From contig JALDNG010000938.1 of NCBI GenBank assembly GCA_024349245.1, positions 1-64,000 on the forward strand: 64,000 bases of DNA. The letters run 5' to 3'. Position 1 is the first letter of the stretch. Each line of letters begins with the position of its first letter. This DNA comes from Neodontobutis hainanensis. Its lineage: Eukaryota; Chordata; Actinopteri; Gobiiformes; Odontobutidae. Shown here piece after piece: positions 12,571 to 24,429 of this stretch. Under the pieces are notes generated by a model that saw nothing but the letters and a program-made list of their open reading frames with translations, was not told the origin of the DNA and searched no databases. The position numbers were made by a program, and so were the translations under genes.

Positions 12571-15500
12571 AGCAGTAGAACAGAATGTAGACTTGCAGTA
12601 GAACAGGCTGCAGAGCAGCAGTAGTACAGACTCTAGACTGGCATTAAAACAGACTGTAGAGCTGCAGTAGAACAGACTGTAGAGGAGATGTAGAACAAAC
12701 TGTAGAGGTGGAGTAGTAAAGACTTTTATTGGGCATTAGAACAGACTGTATTCGAGCAATAGAACAGACTATAGATGTGCAGTAGTACAGACTGCATTAG
12801 AACAGACTGTGGACGAGTATTTGAACAGACTATAGACGTGTATTAGAACAGACTGTAGATGTCCAGTAAATCAGTCTAATGATGCTGCAGAAGAAAATAA
12901 TTTAAAGGTCCGTTAGTAGAGGCTGTAGACGAGCATTAGAACAGACTGTAGATGTGCATTAGAACAGAATGTAGACATACAATAGAAAAGTCGTAGAGGT
13001 GCAGTTGAACAGACTATAGACATGCAGTTGAAAAGACTTCAGAGCAGCAGTAGAACAGACTCTAGACTGGCTTTAGAACAGACTGTAGTCGTGCAGTAGA
13101 ACAGACTGTATATGAGCAGTAAAACAGACTGTAGACGTGCAGTAGAACAGACTGCAGTAGAGCAGAGGTAAAGAATGTAAACTGGCATTAGAACAGACTG
13201 TTGAGGTGCAGTTAAAATGACTGTAGACGTGCAGTAATACAGACTGTAGACGAGCATTAGAACAGACTGTAGAAGTGCAGTAGTACAGAATTCAAATGTG
13301 CAGTAGAACAGACTGTAGACGTTTATTAGAACAGACTGTAGACTTGCAGTAGAACAGACCATAAATGAGCAGTAGTACAGACTGTAGACTTGCATTAGAA
13401 CAGACTGTAGATGAGCAGTAGTACAGATTATAAACTCGCATTAGAACAGACTGTAGATGAGCAGTAGTACAGATTATAGACTTGCATTAGAACAGACTGT
13501 AGATGTGCATTAGAACAGACTGTAGATATGCAGAAAAAGAGACTGTAGACGTGCGGTAGAACAGACTGCAGTAGAGCAGAGGTACAGACTGTAAACTGGC
13601 ATTAGAAGAGACTGTTGAGGTGCAGTTGAAAAGACTGTAGACGTGCAGTTGAACAGACTGTAGATGTGCATTTAAAAAGACTGTAGGCGTACAATACAAC
13701 AGACTGTATACGAGCATTAGAACAGACTGTAGACATCTAGTAGAAAAGACCGTAGATGTGCAGTAGTACAGAATTAAGACAAGCATTAGAACAGACTGTG
13801 GGCGAGCATTAGAACAGACTATAGACTGTAGACGTTTATTAGAACAGACTTTAGACCTGCACTAGAACAGACCATAAATGAGCAGTAGTACAGACTATAG
13901 ACGTGCATTAGAACAGACTGTAGATGTGCATTAGAAACAGACTTTAGAAGTGCAGTAGTAGAGACTGTAGATGTGTTGTAGAAAAGACTGTAGACGTTTA
14001 TCAAAACAGACTGCAGACATGCAGTAGAACAGACTGTAGACGTGCAGTAGAACAGACTGTAGGCAAGCATTAGAACATACTGTAAACATCCAGTAGAACA
14101 GACTGACAATGTGCAGAAGAATAGACTTTAGAGGTGCAGTAGTACAGACTGTAGACGAGCATTAGAACAGACTGTATATGAGTATTAGAAAACACTGTAG
14201 ACATGCTTTAGAACAGACTGTAGAAATGTAGTAGTTCAGACTGTAGACGAGCATTAGAACAGACTCTATATGAGTATTAGAAAACACTACTAGAAATGCT
14301 TTACAACAGACTGTAGAGGTGCAGTAATACAGACTGTAGACGAGCATTAAAAAGACTGTAGAAGTGCAGTAGTACAGACTGTAAATGTGCAGAACAGACT
14401 GTAGACGTTTATTAAAACAGATTGTAGACGTGGAGTAGAACAGACCGTACATGAGCAGTAGTACAACTTGTAGACTTGCATTGGAACAGACTGTAGATGT
14501 GCATTAGAACAGACTGTAGATGTGCAGTAAAACAGACTGTAGACATGCAGTAGAACAGACTGCAGTAGAGCAATAGAACAGACTGTAAACTGGCATTAGA
14601 ACAGACTGTAGAGGTGCAGTTGAACATACTGTAGACTTGCAGTTAAACAGACTTCAGAGCAGCAGAAGTACAGACAGTAGATTGGCTTTAGAAATGACTG
14701 TAGATGAGCATTAAAAAGACTGTAAATGTCCAGTAGAACAGACTGACAATGTGCAGAAGAATAGACTGTAGAGATGGAGTAGTACAGACTGTAGACGAGC
14801 ATTAGAACAGACTGTATATAAGTATTACAAAACACTCTAGACATGCTTTAGAACAGACTGTAGAGGTGCAGTAATACAGACTGTAGACGAGCATTAGAAC
14901 AGACTGTAGAGGTGCAGTTGAACAGACTGTAGACTTGCAGTTGAACAGACTGTAAACATTTATTAGAAGAGATTTTAGACCTGCAGTAGAAAAGACCGTA
15001 GATGAGCAGTAGTAAAGACTGTAGACTTGCATTAGAAGAGACTGTAGATGTGCATTAAAACAGACTTTAGAAGTGCAGTAGTAGAGACTGTAGACGTGCA
15101 GTAGAACAGACTGTAGATGAGCAGTAGTATAGACTGTAGACTTGCATTAGAACAGACTGTAGATGTGCAGTAGAACAGACTGTAGATATGCAGTAAAAAG
15201 ACTGTAGAAGTGCAATAGAACAGACTTCAGTAGAGCAGAGGTACAGACTGTAAAATGGCATTAGAACAGACTGTAGACTTGGAGTTGAACAGACTTCAGA
15301 GCAGCAGCAGTAGTACAGACTCTAGTTTGGCTTTAGAACTGACTGTAGACGAGCATTAGAACAGACTGTAAACGTCCAGTAGAACAGACTGTAGATGTGC
15401 ATTAGAACAGACTGTAGACGTACAATAGAACAGACTGTAGACGAGCATTAGAACAGATTGTAGACGTCAGTAGAACAGTCTGTATTTGTGCAGTTTTACA

Positions 15501-17005
15501 GACTAAAGACCTGCATTAGAACAGACTGTGGACGAGCATTAGAACAGACAATAGACGTGCATAAGAACATAATGTAGTTGTGAAGTAGAACAAATTGTAG
15601 AGATGCAGTAGTACAGAATGTCGACAATTATCACAACAGTTTATAGTAGACAAAGAGTAGAACAGACTGTGGACTTGCATTAGAACAGACTGTAGATGTG
15701 CAGTAGAACAAACTGTAGATGTGCAGTAGAACAGACTGTAGAGGTGCAGTAGTACAGAAAGTTGACAATTATGAAAAGAGACTGTAGACGTGCAGTAGAA
15801 CAGACTCTAGACAATTATTAGAAAAGACTGTAGACATCCAGTAGAACAGACTGTAGATGTGCATTAGAGGAAACTGTAGACGTTTATTAAAAGAGACTAT
15901 AGTCGTGCAGTAGAACAGACTGTAGACATACAATAGAACAGACTGTAGTGGTGAAGTTGAACAGATTGTAGACGTGCAGTTGAACAGACTTCATAGCAGC
16001 AGTAGTACAGACTCTAGAATGGCTTTAGAACTGATTGTAGACGAGCATTAGAACTGACTGTAGACGACCATTAGAACAGACTGTACATGTGCAGTAGAAG
16101 AGATTGTAGATGTGCAGTAGAACAGACTGTGGAGCCGCAGTAGTACACACTCTAGACTGGCATTAGAACAGACTGTAGACTTGCAGTAGAACAGACTGAC
16201 AATGCTTCAGAGGAATAGACTTTAGTGGTGCAGTAGTTCAGACTGTAGACGAGCATTAGAACAGACTTTATATTAGTATTAGAAAACTCTCTAGACATGC
16301 TTTAGAACAGACTGTAGAGGTGCAGTAGTACAGACTGTAGATGTGCAGTAGAACAGACTGTAGACGTTCATTATAACAGACTGTATAGGGCGTCAGTGGC
16401 TCAGTGGTAGAGCGGTCGTCTTTCAACCGGAAGGTAGTGTGTTCGATTCCGCTCTCCCACAATTCATTCTGTCGTTGTGTCCTTGGGCAAGACACTTAAC
16501 CCACCTTGCCTCGTATGAATGTTTAAGAATGTTCAGTGAATGTATGTGGTGATGGTCAAAGAGGCCTTAGGGTCAAAATGGCTGCCACGTCTCTGTCAGT
16601 CTGCCCTAGGGCATCTGTGGCTACAGTTGTAGTTACCATCACCAGTGTGTGACTGTGTATGAATGAATAATGGACGGCTTGTGGGCGCTTTGAGTCCCTT
16701 GGTCCCTTGGGAGAAAAGCGCAATATAAATCCAATCCATTAACTGTAGACCTGCAGTAGAACAGACCGTAGATGAGCAGTAGTACAAACATTAGACTTGC
16801 ATTAGAAAAGACTGTAGATGTGCATTAGAACAGACTTTAAAAGTGCAGTAGTATAGACTGTAGATATGCAGTAGAACAGACTGTAGAAGTTTATCAGAAC
16901 AGACTGTAGACGTGCAGAAGAACAGACTGTAGGTGAGCAGTAGTACAAAATGTAGACTTTCATTAGAACAGACTCTAGATGTGCATTAGAACAGACTGTA
17001 TATGA
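12571..17005 (+). repeat. 4,435-bp satellite block, copy 2
   Basis: Second copy of the preceding block, directly abutting it, with the same internal order of monomers and the same SINE. Copy differences include cgtc(c)agtag length changes and gtagacg/gtaggcg exchanges, most of them touching a CG dinucleotide. The right end is where the text departs from copy 1, near 17005. Confidence 0.88.
16386..16741 (+). mobile_element. tRNA-derived SINE (V-SINE-like), copy 2
   Basis: Same element and same satellite insertion point as the copy 4,435 bp upstream, so it arose by block duplication, not by a new insertion. B box GTTCGATTCC is at 16441-16450; one C is missing just after it relative to the other copies, next to a CG. 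Confidence 0.85.
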
Positions 17006-17305
17006 GCAGTAAAACAGACTGTAGAGGTGCAGTAGAACAGACTGCAGTAGAGCAGAAGTACAGACTGTAGACTTGCATTAGAAATGACTGTAAACATCCA
17101 GTAAAACAGACTGACAATGTGCAGAAGAATAGACTAGGTGCAGTACTACAGACTGTACATGAGCATTAGAACAGACTGTATATGAGTATTAGAAAACACT
17201 GTAGACATGCTTTAGAACAGACTCTAGAGGTGCAGTTTAACAGATTGTGGACGAGCATTAGAACAGACTGTATATGAGTATTAGAAAACACTCTAGACAT
17301 GCTTT
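17006..17305 (+). repeat. 23-bp satellite, end of first sector
   Basis: Continuation of the satellite to the LINE insertion point. The last roughly 85 bp match 63736-63820 with a single visible difference, and there the satellite is not interrupted. Confidence 0.9.
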
Positions 17306-17481
17306 ATAATAATAATAATAATAAATTTTATTTGTAATGCACTTTACATTTGTACAATCTCAAAGTGCTACATCGCATATCAAAGTAATTCAATATAAAA
17401 AGAAAACAAAGCAGCGAAAACCTAAAAACGTTCATTGAAAAGCTTTTGTAAAAGAAATCTTTTAGGTTGCGTTTAAAAGCA

Positions 17482-18145
17482 TCAGTAGTCTGTGGGGCCC
17501 TCAGGTAGTCCGGGAGGGTATTCCACAGCCTCGAGCAACCGATGAAAAGGCCCTATCACCCATGCTGCAAAGTTTTGTTCTGGGAATTTGGAGGATGTTT
17601 GAGTTTGCAGAACGAAGAGTGCGTGCAGAGTGCGAAAAGGTCGGGTGGGTGAGAAGTTCCTGCAGGTAGAGGGTGCATGTCCGTGAATACACTGATGGGT
17701 GAGGAGGGAAACTTTATACACAATTCTCAGTGAGACAGGGAGCCAGTGAAGAAATTTCAGGATGGGGTGATGTGTTCATGCTTGCGCACCCTCATCAGGA
17801 TTCTGGCAGCGCTATTTTGGATGTACTGAAGTCTCTGGATGCTTTTGCCAGAGATCCCGATGAGGAGTGCATTACAGTAGTCCAGCCTGGAAGAAACAAA
17901 GGCATGTACGAGCTTCTCTGCATCCTCCATGCTGAGTATTGGACGGAGTCTGGCGATGTTCTTGAGATGAAAGAATGAGGTCTTGCATAGGTGTTTAATG
18001 TGGGTGTCAAAGGTGAGATGAGGATCCATTTTGACACCTAAATTACTGACCGATGTGGAGAGGGATATATTATGGCCGGAAAAAGTGATGCTAGTGATGG
18101 TTGAAGTGCGAAGTTGATGTGGTGTACCAATTAAGATGGCATCAG
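17482..18145 (-). pseudogene. LINE reverse transcriptase, C-terminal part
   Basis: Minus-strand reading with the typical end of an L2/CR1 LINE polymerase: a DAILIGTPHQL start, then NLGVKMDPHLTFDTHIK, a FFHLKNIARLRPIL segment, and SSRLDYCNALLIG followed by NSAARIL. These are the thumb and C-terminal conserved blocks of the family. The frame changes once near 17720-17757, between the RKHEHITP and YKVSLLTHQCIHG segments, so it is not translatable as one protein. The catalytic palm is on the other side of the ERV (33940-34316). It is a dead copy. Confidence 0.88.
18142..18145. other. Left target-site duplication of ERV (TCAG)
   Basis: TCAG directly precedes the 5' LTR and is repeated directly after the 3' LTR at 33836-33839. 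Removing the ERV and one TCAG rejoins the LINE reading frame, which confirms the boundaries. Confidence 0.93.
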
Positions 18146-20083
18146 TGTAGTGTCTCTTCGTACCAGGGACTAACACCTCTCAGAGGATAAAGAATTACAA
18201 CTCTGAACTTTTAAAGACCTGGCCGTTTTTGTTGATTCAGGCCGAGGAGAAGACAGAAGACCTAATTAACACCCTGTGTTAATTCCCACCAGATGCTCGA
18301 TGTTGCTCTAAGAAAGTTCACGGAAAAGTGAAACTAAATTAACGACTTTGTTTTCAACACTTCAAAGAACCTGAAGGGGGCTATCTGTTGGCCGACCAGA
18401 CCCCGGCACCAGAATTGACATTTAAATATATGATTTGTGTATTGAGATGCACCAGACCTGAGAAAGGAATGTCTCTTTGTTTCAGGACTCTACAAGTGAT
18501 TGAACATTGCCCTCCTTTGGTTGAACAGAGTAATGACTCTGCTTGAAACTAGATACAATTCTTCGTTCTGTTCCATTTCTGTGTATTAAAGGATTGTTCG
18601 TAACTATGCAAACCTCACCATTTTCCTTTTCAGGATCCAGAGTGATAGCTATATAAAAGAATACTTTCTGCTTCATCCTTACAGCTGGCTGTGTAATAAA
18701 ATGAATTGTTCTGTTTTCAGGTCAAGCAACGAATAATGTAATATGTGTTTAGTCTTTAAAGATTGGTAACGATATTCCCCATACAGATATGATACAATGC
18801 AGAAGCAATACGTTCTTAAAATGTGTTTAAGTTGTTTATTTGATGGGACAGAGAAAGTTTATTAAAAACTCCAAAACTTTCAGTAAACGCCCCTCTTTCC
18901 CCAAACCGTGTGAAACACGCCTCTTTTCGGCCAGTAGAAAAGATGGTGCGCCGAAATTCTAGTTTAGCTTCTTCTTCATGTTAAACTCGTTTCTGTACTC
19001 TTCTCTTTCGCATGCGCTTTGCACACTCTTGTTCGCGTAATCTTGTCTACTTTTCTACTAAGTTTTTGTATTTATCGCCGTAACTTTTAAGCTTGAAACC
19101 ACGTAACACAGTCCTGTGTTAAGTGACTTTATTTTGACGACTCAACGCATTTGATATTTTGTTTTGAAAACTTTTACGGAACTACGTAACCACCGACGGA
19201 AGTGAAAATTTTGTAGTTCTTTAAGTTAAAACGAGTCCGCTAAACAAACAGCCCTCGTTAATCAAGAAAAGACCAGTTTAAGCTTCTTCAACGAACACTT
19301 TTTGTTAAAGACTTTAGTCTCGACTGCTGGCAGAGGCCCTCTTACTCAAAGACAATAACAGAACGCCTTTCTTTCCCGGCGACGGAGCTCCAAGGCCCGT
19401 GGGATCAGTGGACACGTGACAACCATCTCGTTGCTTGGGAACCGTCAGTTTAACCAGCGGGAAGTTCTAAAGCGGACCTTTGGATCTTGCCCTTCTCGGA
19501 CGACTGGCACGAACCACCAATCGACAGAGTGAGTTAGCACGTGACACAGAAGTTGGCGGTGTAACCCTGTAATTTGTCTTTAAAAGGCCCAGCAGAACCT
19601 CTTCCCTTACACCATACAAAACCCGTCAATAGTTCCTTTGAGCTAAGTCATTTAAACTTCCCTTTTTCTCTCCGTAAGAACTCTAGGTAATTAAAAAAAT
19701 TCAAAAGAATTAAACTTTCTGTTCCATCAAAGGTATAACCATTGTGCCATCGTCAATCAATGTTTTATTTTCATCATTTGCCCTAATTATCCCTTTATGT
19801 CCTCTCCACTGTTATTATTCATATTTTAATTTTTATAATCTTTAATAAAACCCCATAAAGACATTTCTTGTTTCATTGTTTAATTAAGATTTGGTCTGAA
19901 AACGAGTTAGGATTCATTCCTTCAGTATTGAGACTTATCAAACATAATCAGTTTCCTTAGAACTGTTAAAACTAAGGTGGTGCCCCGAAAGAAATTAATA
20001 TTTTCATAAACAAAATATTAATTATTAATTTTCATAATTCATATTCATATTAATTATTCATCAACGAGACCATATTCACTACA
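18146..20083 (+). repeat. 5' LTR of ERV
   Basis: 1,938 bp, bounded by the 7-bp inverted ends TGTAGTG and CACTACA. A TATA-type box TATATAAAAG lies at 18650-18659 and an AATAAA signal at 18695-18700; a second AATAAA lies near 19843. If the first pair is used, R is only a few tens of bases and U5 exceeds 1.3 kb. The region 19980-20083 is A/T-rich with several TTAATTATTAA-like words that also mark the two related LTRs at 47960-55773. Confidence 0.93.
18650..18700 (+). promoter_or_regulatory. LTR core: TATA box and AATAAA signal
   Basis: TATATAAAAG at 18650-18659 is followed 35 bp later by AATAAA at 18695-18700; the same pair is at 32397-32406 and 32442-32447 in the 3' LTR. The arrangement fits the start and end of R. 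Transcript ends are not visible from sequence, so this is a prediction. Confidence 0.5.
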
Positions 20084-20091
20084 GTATTTTT

Positions 20092-20109
20092 TGGAGCCCC
20101 GGCGTGAGG
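20092..20109 (+). other. Primer-binding site of ERV
   Basis: TGGAGCCCCGGCGTGAGG begins 8 bp after the LTR, at the position where a tRNA 3' end (complement CCA) primes minus-strand DNA synthesis. The related element at 49904-55773 has TGGTGCCCTCGTGAGG at the equivalent place. I could not assign the tRNA with confidence; there is partial likeness to the 3' end of tRNA-Trp. Confidence 0.65.
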
Positions 20110-22028
20110 CTCGGAAAGATCCGGTCTTGTAAACACTGAAATAAGTAACATCTAAAAGTCTTTTACATAAATCTCTGTCCGCTGAAGAGCTAAGTCTTAT
20201 CCAAAACTAATTAATGTGTTTGAGCAAAATGTGTGTTGTGTTGCTGTTTGATATTAAGCGCTTGTGAAATTGTGTGTCCGGGATTTGAGAATACCAGCTG
20301 GCCTGATATTTCATAATTCTGAGATATGTTTTGAAACTTGTACGTACATTTCTGCTGAGCAATCCAAGCAGAAATTATTAATGTATGCGAATTTGCCAGC
20401 TTGCTAAGTATTCAGTGGAAGATTGAATCTTAGTGAAGTTTGTGAACAAAGGCCAGAGAGCCGGATTGATTAAATGCATTTGTGACACGTAAGGACGTGT
20501 AATTTTTATAAGGCCTAACAACAGCTAATTCTAAGATGTTCTAGAATTTTAGCATAAGTTGTCTAATAACGCGTTCTGCAAGTTAATAAATAATCTGCGA
20601 TGCTCCAGTTATTTAGATAAACTTGTAAAACCAAGTAATTTCTCTGTTCATATTGTGTCAGACGAATTAAAAACTTGGTTGGGAGAACTCCTGAGCGGAT
20701 TAGCTACCCGCGTCAGAACTCCAGTTACACACAGACAAAGGACCTGTTTGCATTGTGCAACAAGTGTATATACAAAGTCTTGGCCCACGTGGCCCGTGTA
20801 GTGCTTTGTGAAACGTTGTTTTATCCACAGCACTGCTGTGTTGGAAATTGCGCTTTTCAGAGCGCTGCTGTGTTGTAAAGTGGCTGTGTAGGAGCGGTTT
20901 TACCCCTCCAAAGTCTACAGCTAAAGTGAGGCTAACAAGCCATTGACACTCCGCGTCTAGCAAGGGGCGTGACTCTGACGTCACCCGGAAACTAAACTCA
21001 TTGTAGTTCCAACTGCCCCCTAGCGGAAAGAAGTGGTAAAAAACAGACTTAAGAGAGTCCAACTGCCCCCTAGCGGAAAGAAGTGGTAAACCACGGACTC
21101 CAGAAAGTCTGCTACCCCCTAGTGGAAGAGAAGTGCGAAACTTCTAAAAATCTCTGAGAGGAGCTCTACGTCTCTCTCTGGTGGTCACTCAACGGAATTA
21201 CACTTTTTCCTTAAAATAGTGACTAATTCAAGTTTAAGAACTTAACTGAATAATTTAAGCTTTCATTGACACTGAAAAGCATGATTAACTTAACATAAAA
21301 AGTGAATTACTATGCTTTATTAACGAATACTAAACTGCTGTCAAGCTGTTTTGCTTCTGTTAATACATGTGTTTTTCTTGTAATATACAAGTTTGCAAAT
21401 GCCATATTGCTTTTGAGAATAACTGCCTGTGTTTAACAACTTTGAATGCACAATAGGAGTTAACTAACAATTGTGACATTTTTAATTAACATTGCATCTG
21501 CTTTTGGAAATCTTTGATGCTAACCTTGCATATAAATTGATTGATTAATTTGGCTTGATTAACAATTTAAGACTTGTTTTGTGACTTTCCTATCTACACA
21601 GGATTTGTCAATTGGAATGCTAACGCTAACAGCTTACTAGCACTACGACACCTCACTACGCACTACGACAACTAGGCTATTGCTAAATAGTCACTGTTAA
21701 TACTCACATAAGGTCACTTCGATCACAAGTAGACTTTATACTAACCTACACCTCAACAATTCTTTCTTTATTACTTTCAATCGGACTTATTTGACTTAAT
21801 GCCCCTTTTATTTTAATTTAATTGGAATTTTATTTTAATTTAAATAAAATAAAATTTTAATTTATTCCTTCATTTTTTTACACTTTTACTCAGATTTTCA
21901 AAATTCTTTTACAGTCTGCTTGAGTTTTACGCTCCTTCGTAACACTCTACAAGTAGTAACTCTCTCCTTGCAGTTAAAACTTAATCTAACAATAACTCAG
22001 TTACCTAGAGAAAGCCCAATTCTCCACA
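20110..22028 (+). other. Long untranslated leader of ERV
   Basis: About 1.9 kb between the primer-binding site and the probable gag start. Only short open frames occur, none with a recognisable product. It holds a three-copy 50-bp repeat (listed separately) and an A/T-rich part at 21780-21900. Long leaders commonly carry packaging and splice-donor signals; I could not fix a splice donor. Confidence 0.7.
21011..21145 (+). repeat. 50-bp hairpin repeat in ERV leader, three copies
   Basis: CCCCCTAGYGGAA begins at 21016, 21066 and 21115, a period of 50 and 49 bp. Between copies lies a short inverted repeat of the form GACT...AGTC (21046-21059 and 21095-21110). The coding-deleted relative has the same design at 52790-52880 on the minus strand, with a different stem sequence. 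This suggests a structured RNA element such as a packaging, dimer-linkage or translation signal; the role is an inference. Confidence 0.72.
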
Positions 22029-22750
22029 TGTCTAATCCACAGTCCACCGGCTCGGATAGTCCCATCAAGCTTCTGGATCACTTAGACTCAGCTCTAAGTG
22101 ATTTAACAGGACAGGTGCTACCCCAATATGTGGATGAGATTCAGACCACGCCTCTCAACGAGCTAGATTCAGTTCTTAGCTCCTTGATTAGCATTGCGCT
22201 AACCTCTAAGCCAAAAGACAAGGACCTAACTAATCTGCTAGGTCAAATGGCTATTGTTATGCGCGCAGCAGAAACAAGCTGAAAATCTCCTGGCACGCAG
22301 CCACGAGAAAATCCAGGTCCAGAAACAGGACCTCGCCCGCTCCCAACGCGAGATCAAGGCGTTGAATCAGGAACTCCAGCTGACCAAAGGAGTCCTGGAG
22401 AATTCTGAAAAACAAAACCAAGAGTTACAAACTCTTGCCCAAACACTCCAAAGGCAGACCCTGACTTTGAGGAGTTACACAGTAAACTTCAGATAACTGA
22501 GGGGACCCTCAGTGACCTAAAGAACGAGCTGAGCGAAACAAGGTCTGCTCGTGACCTAGCAGAACTGCAGCTCAGTGACCAACGTGATGAGCACGACGCT
22601 ATGCGAAAGGAGCTCATCAAAGCAGGCCAAAGTGCACAGCTGTCCGCGAATATGCTGGCACAGGAAGCTCGGCGAAGAGAGACCCTGAGTGCGCGGGTAG
22701 AGACCCTCACTCAACAAGGTGACTTAGACCGCCAGCTTATTGAACAACTT
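22029..22750 (+). pseudogene. gag: gag, N-terminal region with coiled coil (broken)
   Basis: I place the start at the ATG at 22029 (MSNPQSTGSDS), in the frame open from 21920, because the upstream residues look like translated leader. After an acidic, helical start, the region 22260-22750 is a long run of heptad-like Gln/Glu/Leu/Arg/Lys sequence, about 160 residues, with the look of a coiled coil. The reading moves to another frame near 22260-22282 and back near 22460-22470, so no single protein can be made. A coiled-coil N-terminal gag is known in foamy viruses; here likeness is at the level of composition only. The protein would form the virion core shell. Confidence 0.75.
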
Positions 22751-23996
22751 CAGGCGCCTGACAGAGGACGCCAAACACGACCTAATAAGAAACTGGAATT
22801 CAAAGGTACTCCAGACCTAGAACCAGTTACTCCCTTATACCAACCCAGTAGGTTTGAAGACTCCCAGAAGGGAGCCACTTCACTAACTAATCCAATTTTG
22901 CGACAACTACCGCGCCTGGACGCAACGAAAAGAGGACCAACCGGAGCCGAGAGCCCGGCCGTCTTTCCGCGAGCTTCCACAGGTAGGCATTCGGATTACT
23001 TCGCACTACCAACAGGTAGGCAATCGGACTTTGTCCAACAACCAGCTCCGACACGGAGACATCTGGACTACGGTCCCACTGACAGAGACTTTGACAAAAT
23101 CGCGCGTCATATCACTCGCTTCGAGCCCCATCAAGGATCGGCTCATGACACTAGCGCGTACCTTAGAGACATTGAGTTCTACCTCCAGAGAATACCCAAT
23201 GCTACTGTTGAGGACAAAATCTTTTTGATAAAACTAACATCAAGCAGAGATGTTAGTAGCTTCATCGAACGTCAACCCCCTGAGGTCCAAGCTGACTTTG
23301 ATCTCCTTAGTCAGTCCCTCATGGAGGAATTCTCAGGCGTTACAACGAATGTGGGACTGACAGCCGCCTAACAATCAAACAGGCACGGCAAGAGTCACCA
23401 CAGATATATTATCATCGGCTACATAAAGCCTACTTTGGTCCACTCAACGAACCAAACATGGAGGAGGATAAAAACTTCAAAACACTCTTTGTGCAAAACC
23501 TCCATCCAACTACCAATCATCATCTTGGCGTCGCTGCCTGCCCGCTGACTCAAACCAGCCACCAACTCGCGAACTGGCAACAAGGGCATTTACTAAACAG
23601 AAGCTGACTCAGATTAAACCGCAAGAGTCAGCCGCTCTGTATACTGTTGATCAGAGTCTAGCGCTCGAAGGAGCACCTACCTCCAAGCCAAGCGGCCCAG
23701 GAGCCTCCGCTTTCCAGACAGGAAAGAGGACCTCGGCCACACAAAGGAGAGCCGGGTCCACACCCGACCTGGCCTGAACGTAAGTTCAAAGACCAGGGCC
23801 CTCACTGGAGACCTCAGTTCGAAAATAAATTTGAACCAATCCAAACCGTAACCAAGGGGGTCCTATCAAAACCGCGACGACAGGAGAAACCATTATCGTC
23901 GGTCCCAAGACCAACGATCATCAGGTAGCCCACCTGTCGAACGCGAAATCATGCGAGGACCGAGCCTGAAAGTCAGACTAATCGCGTGGAAACCCC
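22751..23996 (+). pseudogene. gag: gag, capsid and basic C-terminal region (broken)
   Basis: A proline-rich linker holds two or three short repeats around TGRHSDYFALPTGRQSDF (22980-23080), then a helical capsid-like domain from about 23085 (DKIARHITRFEPHQG, YLRDIEFYLQRIP, KIFLIKLTS, LLSQSLMEEFSG). The frame open since 22467 closes at 23371; capsid-like reading (RQESPQIYYHRLHKAYFG, FVQNLHPTTNHHLG) continues in another frame to about 23600. The tail to 23990 is rich in Arg, Asn, Gln and Pro, fit for binding RNA, and I find no CX2CX4HX4C zinc knuckle in any frame. Several shifts make it non-functional. Confidence 0.75.
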
Positions 23997-24323
23997 ATGA
24001 GTGACAGTAATCTGACTACAGAGGAGGCTCGGGCCATAGAACGCATACTCAAGCGAATGCGCGAAAAGTCCAAGGACAAGGCTGACCTGTATACGGTGGA
24101 GGCCTCTAAGGCCCCGATTCAGAAACAGTCACAACCGATCCAAGTCGACTTAACACGCAACGGAAATACAGAGTCTACTGAAGGGAATGAACATCTCCCA
24201 GACCTGTACTTAGGCTCTGACGAACTAGAGCCACTCAATGACATTGTCCAGGACCCTAGCACGGACAACACGGAGGAAGTGACACAGATCACAAAGACAC
24301 CACTCCGTCTAGCGCCGTCCTAG
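23997..24323 (+). pseudogene. gag-pol junction segment, acidic, unassigned
   Basis: A 108-residue open frame (start MSDSNLTTEEARAIERILKR) between the basic end of gag and the protease. It begins with a charged helix and ends in an acidic, Asp/Glu/Thr-rich stretch. I recognise no domain. It could be the end of gag, or the N-terminal leader of pol. The stop at 24321-24323 separates it from the protease. Confidence 0.5.
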
Positions 24324-24429
24324 TGGTCCAAGCAAATCAAATGTCGGGCTGTGCCATGACCACGCCACGACTATTGAATGTGAAACACCCTTTCACCAAT
24401 TTCTAGGCCACCTAACTGAAAAGGAGTAG

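Larger units (their letters stand above)
17306..18145 (-). mobile_element. L2/CR1-type LINE, 3' portion (split by ERV)
   Basis: The minus-strand 3' end of a non-LTR retrotransposon. It ends (at low coordinates) in a TAA/TTA-type microsatellite tail at about 17306-17325, next to an A/T-rich 3' UTR. Its upstream end is cut at 18145 by the 5' LTR of the ERV; the element resumes at 33840. The two parts read across the cut: Asn-Cys-Ser-Lys-Thr on one side and Asp-Ala-Ile-Leu-Ile-Gly on the other form the usual L2-type sequence after the palm domain. Confidence 0.9.

Noticed and set aside
2409..17305. CRISPR-like array of regular repeats
   Set aside because: Monomers are contiguous with no unique spacers of constant length, and the window is eukaryotic.
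18482..18676. 64-residue minus-strand frame repeated at 32229-32423
   Set aside because: Duplicated only because it lies in both LTRs; antisense to the core promoter region, no recognisable domain.
20559..21062. Overlapping small frames in the ERV leader as an accessory gene
   Set aside because: Short, on both strands, no conserved motif, and not kept in the related leader at 52640-53940.
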